Below, piece by piece: positions 19,393 through 29,204 of a stretch of DNA of 64,000 nt. How positions within the stretch are numbered: position 1 is the first letter of the stretch; each line of letters starts with the position of its first letter. The notes beneath the pieces were generated by a model, which had not been told where the DNA came from, searched no databases, and was given only the letters and a program-made list of their open reading frames with translations. The position numbers and the translations under genes are program-made. The stretch comes from Anisus vortex (lineage: Eukaryota; Mollusca; Gastropoda; Planorbidae), in contig OX421505.1 of NCBI GenBank assembly GCA_949126835.1, positions 3,405,587 through 3,469,586 on the forward strand. Direction: 5' to 3'.

Positions 19393-20325
19393 TCATTTCT
19401 TTAATTCTAAGCTACAATAAATGACACATTTGTCATTTAAATGTTTTATTTGACCAGTATGAGCAAATAGGTGTATCTTTACATGTGAAAATGAAGAATA
19501 TGTTTGTTGACACAATTCACATTTAAATATTTTTTCAACAGTATGAACATGTTTGTGTCGTTTTAAATTTGAGCTATAAGAAAATCCTTTTTGACATATT
19601 TCACATTTAAATGGTTCTTCACCAGTATGAATAAGTTTGTGTTGTTTTAATTTTGAGCTGCATGAAAATCCTTTTAGACATATTTCACATTTAAATGGTT
19701 TTTCACCAGTATGAACATGTTTGTGTTGTTTTAATTTTGAGCTAAAAAAAAATCCTTTTTTACATATTTCACATTTAAATGGTTCTTCACCAGTATGAAC
19801 AAGTTTGTGTCGTTTTAATATTGAGCTAGAATAAAATCCTTTTACACATATTTCACATTTAAATGGTTTTTCACCAGTATGAACAAATATGTGTTTCTTT
19901 AATCCTGAGCTAGAAGACAATCCCTTTTCACATATATGACATTTAAATAGTTTTTCATTTTTATACATATGATTTTTTAGGTGGTACTTTAAATTTTGCA
20001 AATATGTAAACATTTTTTGACACATCAAACATTTATATCGTTTTTTAACAGTATGAATCGTTAGGTGTGATCTCAAAAGTGAATCCGTTGAGAAAACCTT
20101 TTGACATATTAGACATTGAAATTGTCTTTTGACTGTCTGAACAATTTGAAGGTTTTTTAAAGATGTATAGTAAGATAATTTCTTTTGAAATACTTTATCA
20201 CGCTTATGATATGTGTGATCTATCTCTGAAGAAATTTCTTCTTTCTTTACTTTACAGAACTCTTTAGAAGACTTGATTTCTTCACAATAAGAGGTGCTGT
20301 CTCTTTCTGATTTCTTAATACTTTC
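19393..20325 (-). CDS. C2H2 zinc-finger protein copy 2, terminal exon C (8 fingers)
   Basis: Same architecture as copy 1 but with the shortest array. The exon begins after CTATTTCTAG with GAAAGT and encodes 310 residues. They comprise the finger-free N-terminal part, finger 0 (QFQCLICQKVF), seven further fingers with TGEKPFKC or TGEEPFKC linkers, and the conserved end SSFSHVKIHLFAH with tail CSLELKK. Joined to exons B and A it gives at least 402 residues. Finger tips differ from copy 1 (YSSSILKRH, FFSSKLKQH, CSSKLKQH, YSSNLKRH), so predicted DNA specificity differs. The linker before the last finger is TVEK instead of SGEK. The frame is intact. The intron upstream holds a full-length LTR retrotransposon in the same orientation, which could cause premature polyadenylation. 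Confidence 0.9.
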   Translation of the reverse strand, partial: ESIKKSERDSTSYCEEIKSSKEFCKVKKEEISSEIDHTYHKRDKVFQKKLSYYTSLKNLQIVQTVKRQFQCLICQKVFSTDSLLRSHLTIHTVKKRYKCLMCQKMFTYLQNLKYHLKNHMYKNEKLFKCHICEKGLSSSSGLKKHIFVHTGEKPFKCEICVKGFYSSSILKRHKLVHTGEEPFKCEICKKGFFFSSKLKQHKHVHTGEKPFKCEICLKGFSCSSKLKQHKLIHTGEEPFKCEICQKGFSYSSNLKRHKHVHTVEKIFKCELCQQTYSSFSHVKIHLFAHTGQIKHLNDKCVIYCSLELKK

Positions 20326-21543
20326 CTAGAAATAGAAAGAAAAAACAAGGCATTTAGTAAATTACAGATGAAAATAAGTTTGGTTTTATTTTTATTCAGT
20401 TTAAAAAAACAAATCCAGACTTATTTTCAAACTTATAATAGGTACACAAAACTGATTTAAAAAAAAATTTTCACGTTATTGCTGAGCAGAGAGAGACAAA
20501 AAGATTCTAAGAACTTTGATACCAATTTTATGACTGTATGTCAATTTTCAATAAAGTTATGAAATTTTCAACATTTTAAAAGTGGGTATTACCATTTGCA
20601 ACCTCACAAATTGCCATTTATATATATCATTATCTCAAAAAGTATATAATATTATATAGTGGTTAAGGCCAAGTTACTTTGTTTACAAACACAAATGTTT
20701 GTAGAGAAGAGACAACATTTTTTTCATGAATGTGGTGCGATTAAAAAATAAAAAAATGTCGTGAAAATTATTTTGACAGTTTTAGCAAGGGAGACAAAAA
20801 AAAAATGGAAATCTGACCTATTTTTTAAATATGACTAAAAATGACCTATTTTTAGTAGAAGCTTCTGTTATATTTGTATATTTAATTTTCTATAGAGACA
20901 TAATAAATTGGTGCAGTTTCAAAATAATACAATTTAAATTGAAACAAAGTGTAGTCAACGTGCAAGTTAAACAAGCAAAAAAAAAAAACAGTTTTTATAT
21001 GGTGTAAGATTAGAGTATTAAACAATAAACAAGGCAGTTAATACATTATTTTGTAATACAAAATTTATGGTAACATTTATTTTTGACTAGACCCCACCTT
21101 CTTAAATAATATTTTTAACAACTTTATAATCATAAAATATGATTTTTAAAAATTAAAATGCATTTCTCAGATGTTCTTTTTCAATAATTTATCATAATCA
21201 GAAAAAGATATAAAAACCCATATTTCGATCCACACCCACTTACTGCACTACCTTAAAGGGAAATTTTCAAAATGTTAATTAAATGTTGAATATTGATTTA
21301 AACCACGTATCCTAGTAATAGTATTAATACTAATAATTAAAAGCCCTTTCATCCCAAAACTAAAAACAAAATATATTATTATAAAATAAACTCAGAACAA
21401 TTCAATAGACTTCCTGTACATATAATTTGATTTGGTTTCTTTATTTTTTTTTCATTGACATAAAGACCAATATTTTATGGTCCCAAACACTTTTCATGAT
21501 CATTAAACTATACTGTTAGAGAACTATACATTAGAGACCGACC
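20326..21543. other. Intron of zinc-finger copy 2, part before the mobile-element cluster
   Basis: Homologous to 6968-8200. It ends in the first bases of the hAT element (TAGAGACCGACC from 21532), which is cut off there. The whole intron between exons B and C spans 20326-32294. Confidence 0.6.
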
Positions 21544-22011
21544 TGTTAGGTTACAGTGCATAACTATAGTTTAAAACACCCTTTTATTAATCCCTCGACA
21601 GAGTTTATCTTTTAAAATACTTTAATTGTCGGGACACGGCTGTTTATTTTTCTTCGTTGACTAAAATCTAATTAGGCTATAAACGCATCACTATTGAAAC
21701 CAGCGTAAACCAGTTTAGGAATAGACGCTAACGCGGAGGAATATGCAATTAACCTCCGGCACTACTTCGCGCCCTTTTGGGGTACTATATAAGTTGGTCA
21801 CGCAGAATATTCTCCCTCTTCCCGCTATGTAGATTCTGACAGAAGGACGCTACGCCTTGTACTCTCAAGTCTCATTATCGCCATTTGTAATTCTTCACTA
21901 ACATCGTTTGATTTGCAAGTTATAATAAAGTTTCTTCATTTATTAAACAGTCAAGGAGTTGGTTTATGAATTAATATTATTATTGAGAACTTTTGAATGG
22001 TATCAGGACAG
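21544..22011 (+). mobile_element. Fragment of a second LTR retrotransposon: LTR promoter plus primer-binding site
   Basis: Begins TGTTAGGTTACAG and contains a TATA box (TACTATATAAG near 21784), a downstream AATAAA (about 21924) and then TGGTATCAGGACAG at 21998-22011. The last resembles the initiator-methionine-tRNA primer-binding site TGGTATCAGAGC used by many LTR elements. This is the layout of a 5' LTR followed by its primer-binding site, in plus orientation. The 7.9-kb element was inserted right at this point. No internal coding part remains beyond the 29879 side. Its family is undetermined. Confidence 0.55.
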
Positions 22012-22686
22012 TGTTACGTCCACAATCCCCTTGTGGCCAGAGCTGTGTAGATCTTGCTGATAATTCTCGTTAGTCCTAGGGGAGACTTTAATTATTAGTA
22101 TTTATGTTTCAGTATTACACGAACTCTTCTTATAGTCCTGGGCACAAATTCAGTATTTGTATTCCAACATTTCCTTTCTTGGACATTATAGTAGTAGATA
22201 AATCTTATAGTAATGTGTACAACACAATAGAATAGTAACTTGACAAGGAAGCTTCAGTGTAACTGTTGTTGATAGTTTATTTTAGGTGGTATGTTCAATA
22301 TATACAATATATCTATTATGTACAGTTAGAATAAAATAGTGCAAACACAAACGTTCTCAAAGGAACATATTTTGAAACTCTCCGTCTTTCAGACAAAACA
22401 AATCATTAAATACTATCCGAGTGGTGCAAGGGACAGACCCACTACCAGTAGGGGTGAAAATCATGGTAACATTACAAAACTCATAACAAAACGATAGGAA
22501 CTTCCCCTATTAAATAATGAGTCGTTCCCAGACCCTGAGAATTTGAGATCAACACAGAATCCCAGCATTACCTAGAATCTTTCGTTTTCCTACTAAACGT
22601 CCTAATATTGTGTGTAGTAAGAAAAGAGAGAGAGAGGAGAATAAACATTGCGTGTTCCAATTCTTGGAAAAACAATATACATGACA
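22012..22686 (-). repeat. LTR (3' LTR in element orientation)
   Basis: Starts TGTTACGTCC and ends TACATGACA on the plus strand. It differs from 29205-29879 by four substitutions counted by eye, with no indels. It holds a GAGAGAGAGG stretch near its right end. Confidence 0.95.
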
Positions 22687-22700
22687 CGCCCCCACCCAAT
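22687..22700 (-). promoter_or_regulatory. Polypurine tract next to the 3' LTR
   Basis: On the minus strand the LTR is preceded by TTGGGTGGGGGCG, a G-rich purine tract suited to prime plus-strand synthesis. Position and composition fit; only one T and one C interrupt it. Confidence 0.6.
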
Positions 22701-23926
22701 GAAAGAAATAATGTACCATAATTACCCAAGTAATACTCAACATGGTACATTTTTTCGTACTTAACACTATCGTTTTAACAACCATCAATCAATGGAAGAT
22801 TATAAGACAATTTAAGCAAACATGGCTCACTTGCACAACTAAATTATAAAAAGTGTCACTACCCAATGGTAATTGTGATTATAACGTGATGGACAAATAT
22901 TTCCCCGTTAATATTAATATTAACTAATGTCTCAACAAGTACAAATAATTCAAAAATATTCTAGTCATTCTTATTTTAACTATGTACAGTTGTGTGGATT
23001 TCCACCAAAAATTTGCAAAAAGTCTTAATCTATTTAAACAAATATAACATTGCTCAAACTCTGTCAATTTTCAACAGTTTACTTCTAATATACAAACCAA
23101 AAGATAAGTAATACGTAACTCGAATCAAACTATAGGTTACTTCCCCTTTAAATTACAGTGTCAACTTGACATTAACAGGGTTCATACCTAAGATGATGAT
23201 ACTTCCCCTTTTCTCAAATATGAGGAGAAAATATGCTCTAGTTACGATTACTACAGTAATCTAAATATTAAAATGTAATCCACTATTATGCGTTTTTGGC
23301 AAATTTAAAAGTTTAATATAAAAGATTGTTCAGGGTTGAATGAGTGTACACCTTTAGGTACCTTTGTTTCCCTCCGTTCCTGGATATATGGAATATATAA
23401 CCTATACAACATAGTGAATATCCACTAGTTTTTTCTATTCTATTACCATGATATAACAATTTAGCAATAGATTTCCAATATTATCTATTAATTTATACCA
23501 ATTGATATTACATCTCTTTCTAAGATAAAATTGTACATATTATTATTTAGTTCCATTCATTAACTAAAAAAAAACAAGATAATAAATCAACTAGCTCAAA
23601 GTTTTCCCACTTAATTACATGTGATGACAATTACTTTTATCCATCCATATCAAGTAAATACGTGCATATTTATATATTTATTGCATCATGCATTAACATT
23701 TAACTGGAATTTCTTTTCCATAATCAAATGAATTTAAAATATATCAGAACATCAATATTATACATGATTATAAAAATTATTAATACTTTCAAAAGACTTG
23801 ACTTCTGTATGATACAAGTATTCTATAGGTATTCCATAATCAAAATTCAAACGAATGATAGGTTATCATGACACATTCTTAATGAATAAATGAGATGATC
23901 TGAAAAAGAAGTATTCGGTTATTCAG
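22701..23926. other. Long untranslated stretch between RNase H and 3' LTR
   Basis: AT-rich, with no frame of note and no env-like signal peptide or transmembrane pattern. It is unusually long for a Gypsy element without a third ORF. It could be regulatory, or a lost accessory gene. Confidence 0.6.
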
Positions 23927-26263
23927 TCAATCATGTAGCACCCGAGATAGAGTATCAGCTGTGACGTTGTCCCTACCCCTCAGGTGTTTTATGTTTAAGT
24001 CATAGGCTTGGAGGAATAAGCTCCATCTAACAAGCCTCTGGTTTTGCTTGACCCTGGAGAGAAAAGTCAGAGGGTTGTGGTTGGTCAGTATTTCTATCGG
24101 GTACCCAGAGCTGTTTACATAGAAATCAAACTGTTTTAACGCTAGGATCAACCCTAAAAGTTCCTTCTCACTTGTATTATAATTACGTTCATGGATATTG
24201 AATTTCTGTGAGTGGTAGCACACCGGGTGCTCCTTTCCGTGGTCATCCTGCTGAGTTAGCACCGCTCCCATCCCAGTATCGCACGCGTCTACTGCAATTT
24301 TAAAGGGTCTATCAAAACGCAGGGTTACCAAAATAGGTGCCCTGGATAATCTTAACTTCAACTCATCAAATGCCTTTTGGCACTTGTCAGACCAAACAAA
24401 GCGATTGTTCTTCTTTAGTAGGTCAGTTAAAGGGCAAGCTACCGTAGAAAAGTCCTGGCAAAACTTACGGTAATACCCGGCCATTCCAAGGTAACTACGG
24501 AGTTGTTTCCTTGTCTGTGGCACTGGGACATTCTGAATAGCTTCTATTTTAGCATTTACTGGTTTAACCTTTCCACCACCCACTACATGTCCAAGATACT
24601 CGATAGTGGCATGTCCAAACTGACTCTTAGCCAGGTTTATTGTCAAATTGGCATCATTCAGTCGTTCAAACAAGTGTCGTAGTTGACTGACATGTGTCTT
24701 GAAATCTGTACTATACACCACTATGTCGTCGAGGTAGGCATTACACTGGAAGATACCGCGAGTGAGGGTGTTTATAAGCCTTTGAAACGTCGCAGGGGCA
24801 TTACGGAGTCCGAATGGCATGACCTTATACCTGTAAAGTCCGTCAGGTGTCACAAAGGCGGATACTTCCTGTGCCCGTGGCGTCAAAGGAATCTGAAAGT
24901 ACGCGGAGAGAAGATCAATTTTTGTCACATACGTCGCGTCACCTATCTTATCAATGAGGTCATCAATACGAGGAATGGGATACGAGTCAGTCTTTGTCAA
25001 ATTATTTAATTTCCTAAAGTCTGTACAAAACCGCAATGTGTTGTCGGCTTTTGGTACCAACACACAGGGTGAAGACCATTCGCTATCACATTCTTCCACT
25101 ATGTCATTTTCTAACATATACTTCACCTCTGCTCTAATATGTTCAAGTCTGATGGGGTTAACTCTATATGGATGCTGTTTAATTGGCCTGGCACCCTCAG
25201 TTAATACTACATCGTGTTCTATTAGATGTGTCCTCCTGGGAACATCTGTAAACAGTGACTTATATTCATGTACCAGCTCAATAATCTTCTCCTTATCTTC
25301 CACCGGAAGATGTTCTAGCCTTGTATCTAAACTCTTAAGGGCATCTGTATTATTAAGTTTACTTTCTGCAAACTTATATTCTATCCTAGATAAATCCGTC
25401 GGGACTCTAGCTAACGAAATCATGGGGACCTCCCGTGGTTTACTCTTTTCCCTGGAAACATAGGGCTTAAGTAAATTAATATGGCATACCCTCTGCTTTT
25501 GTCTCCGGTCAGGAGTCTTTATCAAATAATTGACCTCGCCAAGCTTTGACTCAATCTCATAGGGTCCACTAAACTTTGCACTTAAAGGCTGATTTTGCAA
25601 AGGTAGAAACACAAGAACTTTGTCACCTGGTGCAAAAGTTCTAGCTGTAGCTTTACGGTCATAGTTCTGTCTCATACGCTCCTGCATCTGTGGAAAATGA
25701 ATCTTCACATGGTTAAAAGCATGATAAAGCCTATTTTTAAATTTATCTACATATGACAAAAGTCCAATCGGTTCACTGTCCGTTAGCCAAGTTTCATGTA
25801 GAAGTTTCAACGGACCTCTGACTGAGTGTCCATACACTAGTTCGAATGGGCTATACCCCAGGGATTCCTGAGTGGCCTCCCTTGCAGCGAACAGTACATA
25901 AGGCACACCCTTATCCCAGTCTTTCTCGTTTTCATAACAGTACTTTTTAAGCATCGATTTTAATGTCTGATGAAACCTTTCCAGAGCTCCCTGGCTCTCA
26001 GGATGATAGGCACTTGATAGCCTATGGCTTATCCCTAATTGTTCCATGACTTGTTTGAAAATGTTCGAAGTAAAGTTAGTCCCCTGGTCGGACTGTACTG
26101 TCTTCGGTAGGCCATAACGTGTAAAGAAATTTGTCAGGGCGTCTACCACCTTCACTGTTGTTATATTCCGTAACGGAATGGCTTCCGGGAAGCGAGTGGA
26201 TGAACACATGACTGTGAGCAGGTATTGAAAACCGGCTTTTGTTTTCGGCAACGGCCCACGCAA
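23927..26263 (-). CDS. Retrotransposon pol: integrase core, reverse transcriptase, RNase H
   Basis: A 778-codon frame. Residues about 1-170 are the integrase catalytic core, with SDQGTNF and, 35 residues on, the glutamate of LERF (D and E of D-D-35-E). The GPY/F module follows (FSGPYEIE near 25553-25581). RT lies at about 25250-24600 with VTKIDLLSAYFQIPL, MPFGLRNAPATFQ and YLDDIVVYS (24722-24740). RNase H is C-terminal with VDACDTGMGAVL and YNTSEKELLG, ending at DTLSRVLHD. In RNase H the usual catalytic Asp of TDH is Asn (TNH, 24080-24082). The frame is separated from the upstream integrase part by a one-base frameshift near 26253, so the first few residues of the open frame are not native. 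The order integrase-RT-RNase H is certain from coordinates. Confidence 0.92.
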   Translation of the reverse strand: MRGPLPKTKAGFQYLLTVMCSSTRFPEAIPLRNITTVKVVDALTNFFTRYGLPKTVQSDQGTNFTSNIFKQVMEQLGISHRLSSAYHPESQGALERFHQTLKSMLKKYCYENEKDWDKGVPYVLFAAREATQESLGYSPFELVYGHSVRGPLKLLHETWLTDSEPIGLLSYVDKFKNRLYHAFNHVKIHFPQMQERMRQNYDRKATARTFAPGDKVLVFLPLQNQPLSAKFSGPYEIESKLGEVNYLIKTPDRRQKQRVCHINLLKPYVSREKSKPREVPMISLARVPTDLSRIEYKFAESKLNNTDALKSLDTRLEHLPVEDKEKIIELVHEYKSLFTDVPRRTHLIEHDVVLTEGARPIKQHPYRVNPIRLEHIRAEVKYMLENDIVEECDSEWSSPCVLVPKADNTLRFCTDFRKLNNLTKTDSYPIPRIDDLIDKIGDATYVTKIDLLSAYFQIPLTPRAQEVSAFVTPDGLYRYKVMPFGLRNAPATFQRLINTLTRGIFQCNAYLDDIVVYSTDFKTHVSQLRHLFERLNDANLTINLAKSQFGHATIEYLGHVVGGGKVKPVNAKIEAIQNVPVPQTRKQLRSYLGMAGYYRKFCQDFSTVACPLTDLLKKNNRFVWSDKCQKAFDELKLRLSRAPILVTLRFDRPFKIAVDACDTGMGAVLTQQDDHGKEHPVCYHSQKFNIHERNYNTSEKELLGLILALKQFDFYVNSSGYPIEILTNHNPLTFLSRVKQNQRLVRWSLFLQAYDLNIKHLRGRDNVTADTLSRVLHD

Positions 26264-27972
26264 TCAATGAGTATATGACTGAATGGTTCGTCGAACGCTG
26301 GTATCGGCTGGAGTGGAGCGACAGGAATTCGTTGGTTAGGACGTCCTACCATTTGGCATACGTGGCCAGTCTTGCAGTATTGTTCTACATCTCTTCTCAG
26401 TCCTGGCCAGTAGAAGTAAGGGAGGATACGGTGGTGCGTTTTTCGGACTCCCATGTGACCAGCGAAAGGAAGATCATGCGCCATACGCAGTATATCTTGA
26501 CGATAGCACTTAGGTATTACAATCTGGTGAATACTGTCCCACTCATTTGTACCTGAGTTAAGCGGTTTCGACTTTCTCATCAACACTTCATCTTTCATGT
26601 AGAAACATTCCGCCATTGCATCTGCAGTCTTTTCATCAACAGCTTTCATTCTGAGTTGCATTATTACTTCGTCATTCGATTGTTCTATCACCAATTTCTG
26701 CTTTGGTGACAAAATGTTATCGTTCTCTGTTGCATCACCAGTTGTTAGTTCAGCAAAGAACGTAGCACTTAAATCGATGTCAGGTGTTTCTGTTATCACT
26801 GTTTCATTCGCATGTGTGTCTTCAGAACAGACAAACACATCTTTCGTTGCACTGCACAGCGTAGCAGGAGTCTTTACCGACTTCTTTTTCTGCATTGCTC
26901 TTGTCAGTGCACATGTTGGGCGTTCATTGGCAGGACGTAGGTTTTTGTCCTCCGCCATCTTTGTCTCCAACACTTTAACCATGGGCTCGACAGTGACTCT
27001 GCCGCCCATAATGTCATTTCCTAATATCATGGAAACGCCTTTGACGGGTAGTGCGCGCCACACTCCCACTACGATGTTACCTGTAAAAATATCCGACTCG
27101 AGTTTTATTCTGTGCAGTGGAGCTTCCACAGCCTCCATACTAGCACCTCTCAGCACAACAGACTCACCGGTACTGGTGGCATCTGTTAACGGCACACTGC
27201 CCTCCAGGATCACGCTGACAGCAGAGCCCGTGTCACGTAATATCTGTATTTTCTTCTTGCTGAGTACATCGACTTCTGTCGACACTGTCCCCTCGTATAC
27301 AAAGGGTCGAAAATCGGATAGGTCGTCCTCTTCCGGGACTTCAGGAACCATCTGTTCCTCACGGCCTTCTGAAAGCATAATAGATTGAGTACAGCTATTC
27401 TCTTTTACCTTAGATAGACTGTTCTCAAAAACCATCGACTCCACAACTATGGGCGATGCCGGACGCATTTCTTTTGAGTTTCTTGACCCTGTGTTGCACA
27501 CTTCTTCTGTCTGCTTGCTGTCTTTCTGCACTCTGGCACAGTGTAGAATAGCACCTTGCTTCTTGGTAAGGATCCAACAATCTTTCTTCATGTGGCCCTC
27601 TTTCTTGCAATTGAAACATACCACTTTTGCTTTATTTACATCTGTCTGCTTCCTGAAATGAACTAAGTTACTATTATTATTTACACCACTGTTCTTATTA
27701 TTGTTTTCACTTGTCTCTTTTGGTTTACTAGCCTCCTTGGGCTCTGGTTTGTGCACTTTGGGTTTGTCAGCATAATATGGCTTTATGCTGGCGTGAATTA
27801 TGGCATAGTTATCTGCCAATCTAGCAGCTTCATGCACATCTTCAACCCCTCGGTCTGAGATGCGGGTTTTAATATCCACTCGAATACAATCATTGAATTC
27901 CTCAAACAATATTAGGTTCTTGAGTTTATCAAACTCACTTACATTCTGTGACAATAGCCACTGTTCTAACAT
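26161..27972 (-). CDS. Retrotransposon gag C-terminus, protease and integrase N-terminus
   Basis: This frame is the in-frame continuation of gag after the UGA at 27985-27987. Residues 119-132 form a CCHC zinc knuckle (CFNCKKEGHMKKDC, 27577-27618). The protease active site is DTGSAVS at residues 247-253 (near 27230). Near the C-terminal end is the integrase zinc-binding module (AHDLPFAGHMGVRKTHH, YFYWPGLRRDVEQYC, 26380-26480), followed by the first core aspartate in HILIDCVG (about 26262). Beyond about 26253 the frame is no longer the integrase frame; the remainder is read out of register owing to a one-base loss. Confidence 0.9.
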   Translation of the reverse strand: MLEQWLLSQNVSEFDKLKNLILFEEFNDCIRVDIKTRISDRGVEDVHEAARLADNYAIIHASIKPYYADKPKVHKPEPKEASKPKETSENNNKNSGVNNNSNLVHFRKQTDVNKAKVVCFNCKKEGHMKKDCWILTKKQGAILHCARVQKDSKQTEEVCNTGSRNSKEMRPASPIVVESMVFENSLSKVKENSCTQSIMLSEGREEQMVPEVPEEDDLSDFRPFVYEGTVSTEVDVLSKKKIQILRDTGSAVSVILEGSVPLTDATSTGESVVLRGASMEAVEAPLHRIKLESDIFTGNIVVGVWRALPVKGVSMILGNDIMGGRVTVEPMVKVLETKMAEDKNLRPANERPTCALTRAMQKKKSVKTPATLCSATKDVFVCSEDTHANETVITETPDIDLSATFFAELTTGDATENDNILSPKQKLVIEQSNDEVIMQLRMKAVDEKTADAMAECFYMKDEVLMRKSKPLNSGTNEWDSIHQIVIPKCYRQDILRMAHDLPFAGHMGVRKTHHRILPYFYWPGLRRDVEQYCKTGHVCQMVGRPNQRIPVAPLQPIPAFDEPFSHILIDCVGRCRKQKPVFNTCSQSCVHPLASRKPFRYGI

Positions 27973-27984
27973 TTTCTCCTTTTG

Positions 27985-28785
27985 TCACAAAAAGTCTACA
28001 TGAGTTTGATCATATGCCTTCTTTCTGTCTCTAAATAGCTTTCTATATTTTTCTGGTGTCAGGGAATAACTTTTTAGCACCCTATCTTTGATTACTTCAT
28101 AGTCATTTATTTCCTCGGGTGTTAAACTCAACACTACGTCCAATGCTTTTCCTTTGTTGAGAGTTGACCTTAACAATAAAGCCATCTTATCATCAGGGAA
28201 CTGATAATCTACAGCTATCCTCTCAAAAAGCAAAAAGAAATCTTGAACATCTTCTTCTCTGAATATAGGCAAGTGTTGCTTCATTGCACTAATATCCATA
28301 CCATTGCTGTCCCTACGATGGTCAGGTCTGTTCATGCGTGCCATCTCTATCCTTTCTCTGCTTTCAATCCTAATTCTTTCATTTTCCCTTTCAGTTTCTA
28401 TCCTAATTCTTTCCAATTCTCTCCTTTCCATACTTTCTAATTCCATTCTCTTCATAGCTAATTGGAATTTTAGGTTTTCACTCAACCCTTCATCTTCATC
28501 ATTGTTTGATGATCTAGATGACATATTTCTTACCTCGTCTCCGTGGGCAATTACCTCGCCCCCACTGGGAGCTACATAACCTTCATTGATATCGTTCTGT
28601 CCCACTTCAACTACATTAACAGTGTTCATGGCATTCTGCCCGTTCAAACATGTCATAATGTCTTTGATCAAATGATTACGATTAGGTCTTGCCTGTCCTG
28701 CCTCAATCCCAAAGGACTCAGCTAATTCTTTTAGTTCAGCAAATGACATGGCATTAAGTTCCTCACTTGATATATTCGAAGCCAT
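27985..28785 (-). CDS. Retrotransposon gag N-terminal region
   Basis: A 266-codon frame from ATG (28783-28785) to a UGA at 27985-27987. It begins MASNISSEELNAMSFAELKE, has a very charged Glu/Arg-rich stretch around residues 105-150 likely to form a coiled coil, and then a gag-like helical domain (FREEDVQDFFLLFERIA). After the UGA the same frame continues without interruption into the second half of the gag domain, so this stop is within gag. A nonsense mutation is more likely than programmed suppression, which usually lies at the gag-pol border. Confidence 0.88.
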   Translation of the reverse strand: MASNISSEELNAMSFAELKELAESFGIEAGQARPNRNHLIKDIMTCLNGQNAMNTVNVVEVGQNDINEGYVAPSGGEVIAHGDEVRNMSSRSSNNDEDEGLSENLKFQLAMKRMELESMERRELERIRIETERENERIRIESRERIEMARMNRPDHRRDSNGMDISAMKQHLPIFREEDVQDFFLLFERIAVDYQFPDDKMALLLRSTLNKGKALDVVLSLTPEEINDYEVIKDRVLKSYSLTPEKYRKLFRDRKKAYDQTHVDFL

Positions 28786-29040
28786 AGTATAGCGTTCGAA
28801 ATATTTGTGATAGTAGAGTAGTATATATTGTATAATAAAATATAAAGTTCCAACTTACAATTTGTCCAGAAATTTGCACAATATAATATTACACACTTCG
28901 TGGAATCTTCACACTTCCCAAGGCATAAATACGCAAACCAGTTCTCTCCTCTTTTTAAAAAGAATAGTTTCACAGTCCTAGAAAACGAAACACAAACATG
29001 CCGCTCTCAGTACTACTAATGTCACAAAATATTTATAGGT

Positions 29041-29204
29041 CAGGAAAAATATAACTAAAATTTTCCAGACGAGATCAACAAATTTTTTCCAATCCTAGAT
29101 CAGGAAAAGTAGAACTCAAATATACCGAACAAGACCACCAAATTTTGTTGATCCTAGGTCAGGAAAAGTAGAACTCAAATATACCGGGCGAGACCACCAA
29201 ATTT
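29041..29204 (-). promoter_or_regulatory. Primer-binding-site region, about 59-bp unit repeated three times
   Basis: Next to the 5' LTR, units start CAGGAAAA at 29041, 29101 and 29160 and end ACCACCAAATTTTGTT. On the element's sense strand the LTR is followed, a few bases on, by TGGTGGTCTCGCCCGG, a plausible tRNA primer-binding site starting TGG. The second unit carries TGGTGGTCTTG and the first a diverged version. The tRNA partner was not identified. Confidence 0.6.

Noticed and set aside
22701..23926. env-like third ORF that would make the element a retrovirus-like type
   Set aside because: No frame of useful length and no signal peptide or transmembrane segment in any frame.
24683..25463. 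Plus-strand frames of 108 and 169 codons opposite the pol region
   Set aside because: They are antisense shadows of the reverse-transcriptase frame, which carries the real motifs.
26714..27388. 224-codon plus-strand frame opposite the gag/protease region
   Set aside because: Antisense shadow of the gag-pol frame; serine-rich composition reflects the complement.
27979..27993. Programmed UGA readthrough between gag and pol
   Set aside because: The UGA lies within the gag structural domain, well before the zinc knuckle, so a nonsense mutation is the simpler reading.
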